Positions 11,051 through 21,055 of a stretch of 64,000 bases of DNA are shown here, piece after piece. The translations under genes were made by a program, and so were the position numbers. This DNA is from Pomphorhynchus laevis. Its lineage: Eukaryota > Acanthocephala > Palaeacanthocephala > Echinorhynchida > Pomphorhynchidae. The stretch covers positions 1 through 64,000 of the forward strand of contig WNNJ02001381.1 of assembly GCA_012934845.2 (NCBI GenBank). The letters are read 5' to 3'. Under the pieces are notes generated by a model. The model did not search any database. It was given only the letters and a program-made list of their open reading frames with translations, and was not told where the DNA came from. The first letter of the stretch is position 1. Every line of letters begins with the position of its first letter.

Positions 11051-13649
11051 GTATTCTTCGCTTGAAGACATCTGCCTAATGAGTTGGAATATAGGTTCTG
11101 TTAAGAACCTGATACAGTATTTCAGTCTCATACCGGCAGATGTGCTTCTCTTGCAGGAAGCAAGATCACCCGATCAATTGAGGATTTTTAGCAGCAAGAT
11201 CGACGACTGCGACACATTTGTGTCAGCAGAAGGTCTCAGGATGGAACTCTTCCTAGTGTCGGTGGTAAAGAAGCGTTTTTGCGCATCTTTACTATCGCAT
11301 GGCACTAGCGAAGTAGGTTCATTCCAGCTCCTCCGGTTTTTCATCTCTAGACGCCCAGTTTATGTAGCAAATTGTTACATCAAGCCGGGGGCCTGGAGTT
11401 CGAAAAAGGGGAGGAGAGAGATTCGATCAATGCTGTTGAAGATCTTCAATTTGGGTGGTCAATTTTTAATTGGAGATTTCAACGACGACGGTGGGTCTCG
11501 GGTGGGCAGCATGATCGCTCCAGCATGGGAGGTCATATGTCCCCCGGAAGGGACATTTATCCGTCGTCGCAATGGTTATTGCTCCACGTTAGATTTTGCT
11601 ATGCAAAACAAAAATACAAATTTTAAAATTAAATGGCAGCAGAATTTGCTGCCAGATACTTTTAATGATGGGCATAAGCTTGTATATTGGTCGTGGAAGG
11701 AGGAACTAGTTTTCAAGATAAGATTCCAACCGACACGGGCCGGTATACAAGCTTTTAATAGATCAATAAGCGAAGTAATGATAAATTTAAATAATAAAGA
11801 TATTTTTTGTACTATTTTAAAAAATACTTTTAATGAAATAATAAATTTTAGTATTTGCAATAATAATTTTATAATAAATAATAATTTTAATTTTTTCGAT
11901 TGTTTGAATATTTTAGATGAGACGTTTTTGACAAATTTTACAAATAAATTAAAAGAATCAAATTCTCTATTAATTTTAAATAATGAAATTTTTAGTAATG
12001 CAAATAAATTTTTAACTACTAAACGACCGCCCAACATCAAGTACACTCCTAAAGCTCTTCATTTGAAACGTATTCTCTGGGGTTTACGAACGGATACGAA
12101 TCCTTCGTCTCAGAGAATCGCTCAAATGGCTCTGCTCAAGAATGATATTCAAGAGTTGGAGCAGAGGGTAGACGCTAAAAAGTTGCTGTCTTACAAGAAT
12201 TTTTCAAAGGAATGGTGGCAAACCATTAGGCGAACCACCTTCCGTTCTTGGAGGGCAGCGGCTTCTAAGTGGATATCCTCTAAGGGTTTTGGGAATGTAC
12301 TTCATGAAATGAAAATGAAACACCTAGCCAATGCTGAAGGATGGACCGAGAGGAAAATGATGAAGATCCGTATGAAACTCTTGTTTTCGACAATCGACAA
12401 TTCGCAAGAGGACATCACTATCGAGGACATTTTGAGTGCGTGGCCAGTCGTGCCAAAGACTTCGTCTAACGGGTCTTCGGCATGCGCTGCTGCGACCAAA
12501 TTGGTCGTCGATAGGGTTCGGACGGATATTGCTGCCAAGATGCTAGGAGTACCTTTAGCATCTTGGTGTGATATTGCGGTCGGAAAAGTGGTGTTCCTTG
12601 CGAAGGGAAGATGGGTGTCGAATGCTAAAGACACAAGACCCATAACAATATCTAATAATATTGTTATGGTGTATGAGAGAGCTCTTGCTAGGATCCTTTC
12701 CCGATTCTACGAAGATCGTGATATGTTGGGAGACCACATTCACGGGTTTCGTAGAGGAAGGGGAACTGTTAAGGCAGTAAGGTCCATGCAGAGTTTTCTC
12801 ACCAGCGATAGACGACCTGCAGTCCTCTATTCGCTGGATGTGTCGGCGGCCTTCGACAACTTGGGGCATGATGCAATAGTTACAACGTTAACCAGTGATG
12901 GTATACCGAGTAATTTGTTGCATCGTGTCCTGGGTATATTAAAAGCAAGAACTTTCTACTTGGATGATGACGAGGGTAAGTACTATCATATCAACAAAGG
13001 ACTTCCCCAGGGCTCACCTCTGTCTCCTATCATTTATATGATAGTGACGAGGGGAGTTCTGGAGGGTCTTTTGGATAGGAACACCCACGCCATCATTTAT
13101 GCGGACGACATCTCGATCGCATTTAAGAGAAATACTCTGTCGGATGCAAGGTTTGAAGGGCGAATGAAGTCTGTAATGGACATTGTTGCTCATCGCTTAG
13201 CGAAGTTTGGCTTGTCTTTAAACCCAGCGAAGAGCAATTTTGTTCATTACAGATTTCGGCGTCCTGGAAAGCACACTCGTCTCCTCGATTCTCTTCCAGG
13301 GAATCGAAAGCGTCGGGTGCGCATTCTGGGATCCGTTTTCGAACCACGTTTGCATCCTAGGTCAGATATGGCCAGGTGTTTCAAATTAGTTAGAAAAGGG
13401 CTACGTATGTTTGAAAGAGCGAGACGATTAAATGCCGGTTTGGGTAGATGTGTAATTGTGCTCAATGCGTTTGTATTGAGCGGATTGTACTTCTACTCAA
13501 ACAATCGCCCTCCAGAACAACGATATCTATTTTTAAAACGATTATTAATTTTAATAAATAAATTTTTTATGAATGAAATTGAAATTAAAAATAAATTAAT
13601 TAAAAAATATGTTTTATTTTACAATTTGAAAATCAAATGTTTTGAATAA
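11025..13649 (+). CDS. LINE ORF2, APE endonuclease plus reverse transcriptase
   Basis: 874 codons, uninterrupted, from an ATG 26 nt upstream of the ORF1 stop. The frame is +1 relative to ORF1. The N-terminal APE domain shows SWNIGSV, LLQEARS, IGDFNDDGG and DGHKLVYWSW. A linker of AT-rich Asn/Leu/Phe codons (about residues 240-330) follows. RT motifs are DTRPITISNNIVMVYERAL, HGFRRGRGT, LDVSAAFDNLGHD, KGLPQGSPLSP, IIYADDISIAF, LSLNPAKSN and RILGSVFEPRL. The catalytic aspartates are present. No RNase H or C-terminal Cys finger is seen, and the AT-rich C-terminus may be shortened. Expected role: target-primed reverse transcription. Confidence 0.88.
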   Translation: MQEKKRRIEYSSLEDICLMSWNIGSVKNLIQYFSLIPADVLLLQEARSPDQLRIFSSKIDDCDTFVSAEGLRMELFLVSVVKKRFCASLLSHGTSEVGSFQLLRFFISRRPVYVANCYIKPGAWSSKKGRREIRSMLLKIFNLGGQFLIGDFNDDGGSRVGSMIAPAWEVICPPEGTFIRRRNGYCSTLDFAMQNKNTNFKIKWQQNLLPDTFNDGHKLVYWSWKEELVFKIRFQPTRAGIQAFNRSISEVMINLNNKDIFCTILKNTFNEIINFSICNNNFIINNNFNFFDCLNILDETFLTNFTNKLKESNSLLILNNEIFSNANKFLTTKRPPNIKYTPKALHLKRILWGLRTDTNPSSQRIAQMALLKNDIQELEQRVDAKKLLSYKNFSKEWWQTIRRTTFRSWRAAASKWISSKGFGNVLHEMKMKHLANAEGWTERKMMKIRMKLLFSTIDNSQEDITIEDILSAWPVVPKTSSNGSSACAAATKLVVDRVRTDIAAKMLGVPLASWCDIAVGKVVFLAKGRWVSNAKDTRPITISNNIVMVYERALARILSRFYEDRDMLGDHIHGFRRGRGTVKAVRSMQSFLTSDRRPAVLYSLDVSAAFDNLGHDAIVTTLTSDGIPSNLLHRVLGILKARTFYLDDDEGKYYHINKGLPQGSPLSPIIYMIVTRGVLEGLLDRNTHAIIYADDISIAFKRNTLSDARFEGRMKSVMDIVAHRLAKFGLSLNPAKSNFVHYRFRRPGKHTRLLDSLPGNRKRRVRILGSVFEPRLHPRSDMARCFKLVRKGLRMFERARRLNAGLGRCVIVLNAFVLSGLYFYSNNRPPEQRYLFLKRLLILINKFFMNEIEIKNKLIKKYVLFYNLKIKCFE

Positions 13650-14204
13650 GTTTTTGTTTATCTTGTTTGGAATTTGTTTGATTATTTTTCTAAACTTAGA
13701 TGTATATATTAATTTTATAGTGCGCTTGCCTACAAGTGCTTTGTCAGAGAAATTAAGAAAAGTATAATTAAATGTATTATATCTTCATTTTTTTGTCATT
13801 GTTTAAATGACAAAAAATATTTTGTTACAAAATATTTTTTATTTTTTATTTTATTTTTTTGGTAATATCAATTTTATCCAAATTTTGTTTTTTTATGATG
13901 ATTTTGAATTTTTATTGTTTAGAATTGAATTTTAGCAGTTTATCATTTTTAATTTTTGTTTATAATTCTTATCCTCGACATCCAACCAAAGAAATCTCAA
14001 TCGAAACCTGCAAAAAGAAAGAAAAAAGAAAAAAGAAAGGAAACTCGAATGGGGCTCCATACTTGGCTGGGGTCGAAAAAGTCAGAAAAAAAAACTATGA
14101 ATTTTGTGTTTTTTACTTTAATAAATCATTAATTTTTTAAAAGGCAGAGTGATTTTTTGTTTTCGGAAAAAAGAACCAATAACTACTGTTTTTCGTTTGC
14201 AATT

Positions 14205-14690
14205 ATTTGTTAACAACTATCAAACAGAAAATAGTAAAATATATAAAACAGCACAATAAATACTATTAAAAATAAATTTAAAATCATGTGTGAAAATTTT
14301 TTACGGATGTATAATAAATAATACACTTTGTATCAGAATATAACACTAGATAATAAAATTTTATCAGAGGAAATACGTCATTAGCACGTGTTTGCCCCCT
14401 TTGTTGTGTTGGGTCGAGGAATAGGGGCCGAAACCTGATGATAACATAGCAGTTCCTTCTGATGACCTCCAATCCTTATTCTGATAAATCGTCTATTATT
14501 TATTAGTCAATTCATACAAATTGACTTTTATTTTAAATTTCAATTTATTATTTTACCTTGATATAAGTTAAATAAAATCTTATAACAATTATTTATAATT
14601 ATTTATTATCTAATTATTAAATTTTGATTTATTGATTTAGCATTATTGTTATTTCTATTTTTTTATTTTTATTTAGGGCCGTTAGGTGCC
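14205..14690 (+). mobile_element. Naiad-type PLE 3' end, old copy
   Basis: Aligns by eye with 44300-44640: the end of the RT frame (CAGAAAATAGTAAAATATAT), the 3' UTR block with GGGGCCGAAACCTGATGA, and the following TTATTAGTCAATTCATA. Differences are frequent, so this is an older copy than those at 41.6 kb and 51.3 kb. The three pairing segments of the 3' UTR fold are still complementary (14394-14398/14424-14428; 14402-14408/14445-14451; 14416-14420/14454-14458). Confidence 0.85.
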
Positions 14691-14837
14691 AGTCAATAAA
14701 GTATATAACTGACACCTATTGACAATTAGCCTCTTCGTGGAGCGGCCCAGGCAACGTATGTTCGACATTCGTTGATCAACTGCTTAATAATTAGCCGGCT
14801 TGCATCAGCCGCAAAATAGTATTTTGATAGACTATCT

Positions 14838-15110
14838 CAGATTTCTCCGATGACTCTAACGGCTTAGACAATGGACGAAAAAGCAAAAGATAGTCACGGA
14901 CGCCTGCTTTCTTACAGTAGCGATGTTTAATAATCAAAGAATATTGAGAACGATAGATAACCGAACAAACAAAATCTTTCCGATGACTCCAACGGCAGAT
15001 TGGACAATAAACGAAAAGGCGGAAGAGACTTTCAGAATCCTATTTCCTTACAGTAGCGATGTTGGATCATCAAATGATATCGGGAACGGGAGATAGCCGA
15101 CAAACAAGCC
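14838..15110 (+). repeat. two-unit tandem repeat, about 130 bp
   Basis: Two diverged direct repeats share CCGATGACTC, CTTACAGTAGCGATGTT, ATCAAA(G/T)(A/G)AT and GATAGCCGA/GATAACCGA blocks. They lie directly before the RTE-like LINE and could be its 5' UTR. Confidence 0.7.
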
Positions 15111-15169
15111 AAGACAATGACAATGATTAGCAAAAAATTACAAAATATAAATTAAGTGCGAAGAACAGT

Positions 15170-16830
15170 GGTCAACCCTCTACTGACCAGAGGAGTTTTC
15201 ATTGTCAGATGCCGTATAACTAGACAGTTGTACGGATACAGCGAAAGAAGCATCAGCATCCGAAGCAGAGCCATTATGTAGGAACGTGAAATGTCATCTC
15301 GCTGTCGGGGAAGTAACCAGAATTAGTTGGAGAGATGGTTTGCTTCGGTCTAGAAATAGTCTGAGTGACTTCTCTTCACTATTCTGAAACTGGAACTAAA
15401 CTTTTGGATCAAGATTGGACCTTGAACTATTCGGGGGTTACCAACGGAAAGCGACGACAGACGGGTGTTGGGATACTTACAAGTAGCCGATTGTCATTCG
15501 TGGTAGATAGGTTTAACCCAGTGAACGAAAGGCTGACGTCTCTGAGACTTTAAACCAAAGAGGAAAAGGGGATAACTGTTGTGTGTATGCTCCCAACATT
15601 ATATCGGAATACACAGCCTTCGTGGAATATTTTCAGGCTCTTCTTGATAGTACTCCTGTTGGAGATTCCCGTCGTTCTGTTGGATAACGTCAATGTTCAT
15701 GTTGGTAGCGACAGTAGCACTTGGAAGGGATTGTTGGGGAAGAACGGACTCTCTGATCTGAATGCGAGTGGTGTTGAATTATTGCACTTTTGTTCTAGTA
15801 ACAATTTGTGCATAACCAACACAATGTTTGAACATAAAGAGATCCATAGATTCACATGGAATCAGGATTCTCTCAATCAAACATCAATGATCGATTTTGT
15901 AATCTTTTCATATTATCTGCGACGTTATGTTCTGGACACTAGTGTGAAGAGAGGGGATGAGCTGCCAACCGATCACTACCTTGTAGTTAAACTTCGATGG
16001 CATTGGATTCTAAACAACCCTGGTAAACACAAATGTTGTGTGAGGGCGTGCTGGGAGCGTCTAGCAGATATTTCTGCCAAAGAACGTTTATTTAGCTACA
16101 TATGGGAAGACTTCTCTCGGTTGCCAGAAGAGGTGAAGATCATTGCTCAGGAATGGGAGATGTTCAGATTCTCGCTTGCCAAAGCAACTGTGAAAAGTTG
16201 TGGCTCGAAGCCCAACTCGAAGCGTGGCTAGAAGTTGTGGCTCGAAGCGCAGGAAATACTCGAACTGCTTGGTGAAACCCAACAGTTTGAGATTTTGTCC
16301 AACAGAAGAAGCTGGATTATAAGGCAACTTTGTCGGATAAATCAATGGAAGCTGTAGATAAGTACCGAAGGTCAAATAGAGATTCAGCTCGAACAGTTAC
16401 CGAAGCGAAGAATGTAGCTTGGGAGAAGTTTGGAGAGCACTTCGAACTTAATTATAGGTCAGCTTTAAAGATGTTCTGGAAGACGATCAGAAACCTTCGT
16501 AAGGAAAGCAGAAAACTCCTCAAACTGTCTATGGCAAGAGAGAATCTATGCTGACTGACATTAAAGAAATTCTTTGTTGTTCGAATGAGCATTTTAGAAG
16601 TCTCCTTAATCCGATGGATATGTCTTCTCTTGTAGAAGTAGAGCTTTTAGAACCAACGGAAGAGCTCATCTCTTTGGAAGAGGTCATTAATGTTGTTAAA
16701 AACTTCGTAATGGCAAGTCTTCTGGAGTAGACTATATTCGACCTGAAGCTTTAAAAGCTCTCGACGTTGTTGGCATGAAGTGGCTGACATAATGGCAAGA
16801 ACGAGTATTCTTGTTTTCAACGAAAAAGCA
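15170..16830 (+). pseudogene. RTE-like LINE, decayed
   Basis: Broken frames from 15365 to 16830. Endonuclease parts: SLHYSETGTKLLDQDW, GKRRQTGVGILTSSRLS, then NVHVGSDSSTWKGLLGKNGL, LCITNTMFEHKEIHRFTW and SMIDFVIFS. The first RT part is EEVINVVKNFVMAS followed, in another frame, by SGVDYIRPEALKALDVVGMKW. This wording is typical of RTE-clade LINEs (GKxGLxxxNxxG, then PE-LKAL-VVG--WLT). At least five stops or frame changes occur, and RT motifs A-E are gone. The minus-strand LTR fossil begins shortly after its 3' break. Confidence 0.75.
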
Positions 16831-16899
16831 CTCACAAACGTTACCGTTACAGCTTTATAATCATGACACCATCGGTACATCAAATGGTGCTCACTGCAT

Positions 16900-19470
16900 C
16901 AGCATTGGTACCGTTGTTTGCGGTGCCCACCGGTTTCTCTTCACGACATCTCCTCCCTCACCAAGACAAGGACGGACTATACTCCCAGTAAGGCAGACGG
17001 GGTATTTTCCTCTTGCGATCGCTACGCCTTCCCACCTGCACATTTTCATCATCTTTACCTTTATAAGTGCTTGCATTTCTTAAATTGCACTGCTCTTGAT
17101 ATTCATCCGTGTTGGCTGATTGATTCTCATTATCTGGTCTCATTAACTGGTTGATATAGTAATATCGCCTTGCATTTGAGGTAGAGTATGACCTTCTGTA
17201 GTCTCGCAGTTTGAAAGATCATCGACTGTTGGGTTGTATTCTGGATTCCCGTTTTGTTTCTCCCTTCTTGAAGACGCAACATTTATAAGGTCGTGCCTTT
17301 TCCGTAAATGTGATCCGTGTATACTTCGCTCTTTCCCGATTATAGATCTTACTACATAAGATACCGGATCGTTTTGTTTCGCAATAATTCCCGCAAACCA
17401 GCGTTTCATTATTGTATTGGAGTACCATACCTTATCATCTGTGTTGAAAATTAGTCATCTTGATGATTTAGCTGTGTATGCCGTTCATGATGAACGAGAA
17501 GTGAAAGTCAAATATTGTCCAGTACATTAGGCAAACGCCTTCCTATCATGATTTCGGCGGGTGACTTACCTGTGGATGGGTGTGTCATATTTCTACAGCA
17601 TAACAGGAATTGATTTAACTGTGTGTCTGCCCGGTTGTTCCCATGTTTTAACACCATCTTAAGCGTTCCAATAAATCGCTCTGCCAACCCGTTTGTTTGC
17701 GGGTGGTAGAGGCTTGCTTTTGCGTGATATATTCCCAATTTCGTAGACCATTCATGAAACATCGAACTGGCGAACTGCAGACCATTGTCCGAGACTATCG
17801 TATGAATACCCCATCTCACAAATGTCTCATCCAGTCAAGCTGTGACCTTCGATGTATTCCAGTTCACTGATCTCAACACTTCTGTCCATTTGCTTCTTGC
17901 ATCCACAGCCACCAGGTATAACTGTCCGTTAATTGAACCAGCAATATCTACGCGTATACGTGATCAAACGTTCGCTGGCAAGTCCCATGATAACAATGGC
18001 TGTTCATGAATCCTTAAACGAGTTGTCTGCCAAGAAAAACATGTCGCTACATGATCCTCAATATCCTTATTGACGATTGACTACCAAATATAATACCGTG
18101 ATAAGCTTTTCATTGCGCTTTCACTAGGGTGTCCTTCGTGTAGGAGGCTTAGCGTGTGACATCTTAGTGCCTTCGGTATTACGATTCTCTGTAGCCACAT
18201 CACTATTCCGAACTCACAAGACGATTCTTCTTTACGTCTCCAGAATGGTTTGTCCATACCCTGAATTAATCGCGGCCACCCGTGCATCATATATCTTTTA
18301 ATCTTTACTCGTTTCTATACGTATGGTTTTTATCGATAGTTCAAATCTTTCGACTTTTTCACTTTGCACTTCTAAAATGTCATCGAATTCCTCTTGTGTT
18401 AGAAGACGTCTGTCTGGGAATCTTGATACAGCATCGGCATACAAATTCGTAGTCCCTTTTATATACTTTATCTCATAACAATATTCTGATAACCACATTG
18501 ACCATCTAACCAACCGGCTATTAGTCATCTTTGATATGTTTCTATTGTACCCGAAAATACTCTCTAAGGGACGGTGATCTGTCCAGATTTCGAAACGACG
18601 ACGAAATAAATACATGTGAAATCGTTTCGTTGCATGATCGCCTTCTCTGTATTGCGTTTTCAATTTTGAACACCTCGTCATCTTCCTTAATTGGATTCGA
18701 ATTGCTCAAGGCAGGTGCATTAGCCATAGCTTCAAAATTTGCTACTATGTTTTTAAGGCTGTCCAGGCTTAAATCTTTCTCCTGCGGAGTAGCACGACGA
18801 ACGAATTCGTCCAAAGCATATGACGCGATTACATCCCTAATGCGTTCTGCCAATGCGTCAGCTTCGGATGGAATATGAGGTTTGTAAAAACGGCATCCAA
18901 ATCCAGCGCCCTCTAGATCGTTTTTCCATTCGTTGTAGATTTTTATTCCTTCTTCTTGTGAATTCCGTAGAATTTAAATCAGGCTGAGATTTCGTGAATG
19001 GAATCGCAAAAGTGTTTGTTTAGCAAATGGATAATATCGTCGTATTATAGTTCATCTAATTGTACAGCTGTTGTAGCCCTCGAAGACTCCGGACTCCGAC
19101 CAAGAGTCCGCATCTGGTTCGAATTTACGGATGGAGATATATGTGACTGAGTTGAGCTTATATCCAATGATCTCGGAACTTGTCTCATCAAGGCTTCCAT
19201 CATCTTATTATGATTCTCTTCCGCTGCCTTTAGTCGTTTGGAAAATAACTCCAACATCTTATTTTGTTGAACAAACAGCTCCGCGATTGCTACTTTATCA
19301 CCCTCGTCGCCAAGGAAATTCCAATTTATTCTATCAATTTGCTCAAAATTCCGAAACCCATTTGTAACGCTTGGAAGAAACATCATTTGAAAATATTTTA
19401 TATTTTCTATAAATATTTTATATTTATAGTCCGTTGAACGTAAAAGATTGACTGAACTCATACAAGAAAC
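16900..19470 (-). mobile_element. Ty3/gypsy-like LTR retrotransposon fossil
   Basis: Minus-strand remains of an LTR element. Parts in order on that strand are a gag-like region (about 19461-18542), an RNase H segment with TDHRPLESIF and GTTNLYADAVSRFP, the integrase zinc-binding region (LLHEGHPSESAMKSL), the integrase catalytic core (SDNGLQFASSMFHEW, HPQTNGLAERFIGTLK) and a basic C-terminal tail. I recognise no LTRs at the ends. It is clearly broken, with many breaks (of the order of ten), and looks old. Confidence 0.8.
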
Positions 19471-19599
19471 ATCCTTACACTTTTGCTTTCGCTAGATTAA
19501 CCTTAAAACCATTCGCCATACAATACAGTTTGAGCCTAACCAATGCTGAAAGAAATATTCAGCATTGTATTTATTTATGCGAAAATTTATGTATAATAT

Positions 19600-20480
19600 T
19601 TATTTCGCATATATGTGGATGTCATCGGCGTATTGCATGACAATAAAGGAGTAAGGTTTGATAAACGGAGAGAGATTGTCAAGTTGAAGAGAGAACAGAA
19701 GGGAACATAGGACTGAACCTTGTAAAACCGCGCAAAAAATAGGGATGGGAAGAAAGGATGATGAATTTGAACAGGTACGAAAGAATGGTCTGATAGATAT
19801 GATGCAAGTCATGCTACGGATGAGGAAGAAAAGCCGTAATCCAGATTAGATGAAGATAGATAAACGTTGATTTGTATTAAGATAAGGCGCTCTAAGAGCT
19901 TGAAATGAGTAGGAAGGAGTGAAATGGGGCGATAGCTAGAAGGAAGTGAGCGGTCGAGCGATTGTTTCTTGAGGGGACGAACTATAGCGGATTTCCAGTA
20001 TGAATAAAATATACTATTGCGAATGGACGAGTTAAATAAGGTGGTGAGGAAAGTGGATATTGATGAGCATATGGATTTAAGTATGGGGGTAGGCAGGCGA
20101 TCGGCAGGGGAGATTTTGTATGGAAAGGACATGATGACAGATGAGACTTCGTCAGGTGAGATAGGGAAAAGATGAAAGAGTTCCGGGAGTATAAGGCGAG
20201 ACGAGTAACAGTGAGATGGAATAGAGACGGGGATGTGAGCGAGTAACGTGGATACTTTGGTCTGAATAAATGACGAATAATCATGGGGATTGATGTTGCA
20301 AGACGAAGAGGAGCGTGAAAGGATTGAGTTAAAAGTATGACAGAAAGACTTAGAGTTGAATGAAGTGTTGATTTTATGATGTCAGACGGAGTTGCATTTG
20401 GTACGTAGTAGGTTGAGATGAGACCGGCGAAGAGCAAGATAGAAATTACGGAGAGACGGAGTGAATGAGTGGATATCACG
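19600..20480 (-). pseudogene. L2/CR1-like LINE RT fragment
   Basis: The minus strand shows SPDEVSSVIMSFPYK, ILKSICSSISTFLTTLFNSS, IVRPLKKQSLDRSLPSSYR and PISLLPTHFKLLERL, then VLQGSVLCSLLF and VMQYADDIHIYAK. It aligns with ORF2 of LINE L1 (36290-37030) at clearly lower identity, so it is an older relative of the L family. Motif A is lost and the frame is broken in several places. Both the EN domain and the 3' end are missing. Confidence 0.8.
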
Positions 20481-20764
20481 TCTGTGAGAGCGGAGAGAGG
20501 CACGTCATCGTCCTATATATTCCTCTATTGAGTTCTAGTCAGCTACAACTTCACGTGACAGTGAAGCGAGGCTTGATGTCGTGTGCACGGGTCTGTTCGG
20601 AAGACGAAGCGAGCGCGTCTTTATGGACGTCGCTGTATTCAATTATCATGCTGTTTCTTATTCTGAGAGATCGCCTTCATCAGTCCATAGCTATCACGAG
20701 TAACGCAAAAACGCACGTTACCTAAAACGTATTGTAACTGTGGATAGGGTCCAATTCACACCAA
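20481..20764. other. short spacer, nothing recognised
   Basis: Open frames here have no recognisable motif. It lies between the minus-strand LINE fragment and the next plus-strand element. Confidence 0.4.
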
Positions 20765-21055
20765 TGGTGTTTTCTTCTTCTAGAGGCGTTGGAAGGCCGG
20801 AGATTGTGTTCTGAAGACAATAGTAGGGTGTTGGCCAATAAGCGCGAAACAGATTATGCGACGTGTATGACACTTATCCGACGTAAGAAAAGCTTCTCCA
20901 TTGCGCGATTAATATCTATGTGTCTTCGCAGCCCCCGCTTAGCATTTCACCGGTTTGAGCACGGACAGCAAATCCATTCGGGGATAACCAATTGTGGATC
21001 CACTACGGATGGCTGAGGATTTAATGAATAGAGTTTTAAATTTAATATTTAATGG
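20765..21055 (+). mobile_element. CysN-RT-REL element, copy E, 3' end only
   Basis: Encodes YATCMTLIRRKKSFSIARL followed by ISMCLRSPRL, matching the C-terminus of copy A (YAETLTRIKRKISIEIARS, then ACLRAPRL) and copy C (YDDCIRRIKTNISISIAKL). It ends a few bases before the 5' motif of copy B. That makes it the upstream partner in a head-to-tail array E-B-C. Confidence 0.7.

Larger units (their letters stand above)
9776..13838 (+). repeat. series of perfect stem-loops through the LINE
   Basis: Arms read directly: 9776-9787/9798-9809 (12 bp, one G-T); 9844-9855/9877-9888 (12) with inner 9858-9863/9871-9876 (6); 10156-10170/10174-10188 (15); 10215-10229/10234-10248 (15, one G-T); 10276-10285/10325-10334 (10) enclosing 10294-10302/10309-10317 (9); 10730-10740/10745-10755 (11, loop GAAA); 10867-10876/10911-10920 (10); 10960-10972/10977-10989 (13, two G-T); 11068-11076/11135-11143 (9) enclosing 11093-11099/11104-11110 (7); 11634-11641/11647-11654 (8); 11676-11686/11744-11754 (11); 12535-12545/12556-12566 (11); 12640-12651/12658-12669 (12); 13027-13033/13038-13044 (7); 13460-13466/13475-13481 (7); 13789-13800/13806-13817 (12). 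Confidence 0.85.
9740..13860 (+). mobile_element. two-ORF APE LINE, R1/Jockey-like, hairpin-rich
   Basis: A plus-strand LINE with a CCHC-knuckle ORF1 and an APE-RT ORF2 that overlap by 26 nt. There is no RNase H domain. The clade is inferred from the three knuckles in ORF1, the two-ORF overlap and RT motifs such as LDVSAAFDNLGHD and YADDISIAF. I cannot separate R1 from Jockey by eye. Boundaries are approximate, with a 3' UTR of at least 200 bp. Perfect local inverted repeats occur from the 5' UTR to the 3' UTR and are listed separately. Confidence 0.8.

Noticed and set aside
13859-14140. Open frame downstream of the hairpin-rich LINE
   Set aside because: Phe/Leu/Lys-rich translation of AT-rich 3' UTR, with no motif. 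It overlaps UTR hairpins.
16811-17154. Plus-strand frames after the RTE-like LINE
   Set aside because: They lie opposite the C-terminal region of the minus-strand LTR fossil and show no motif.
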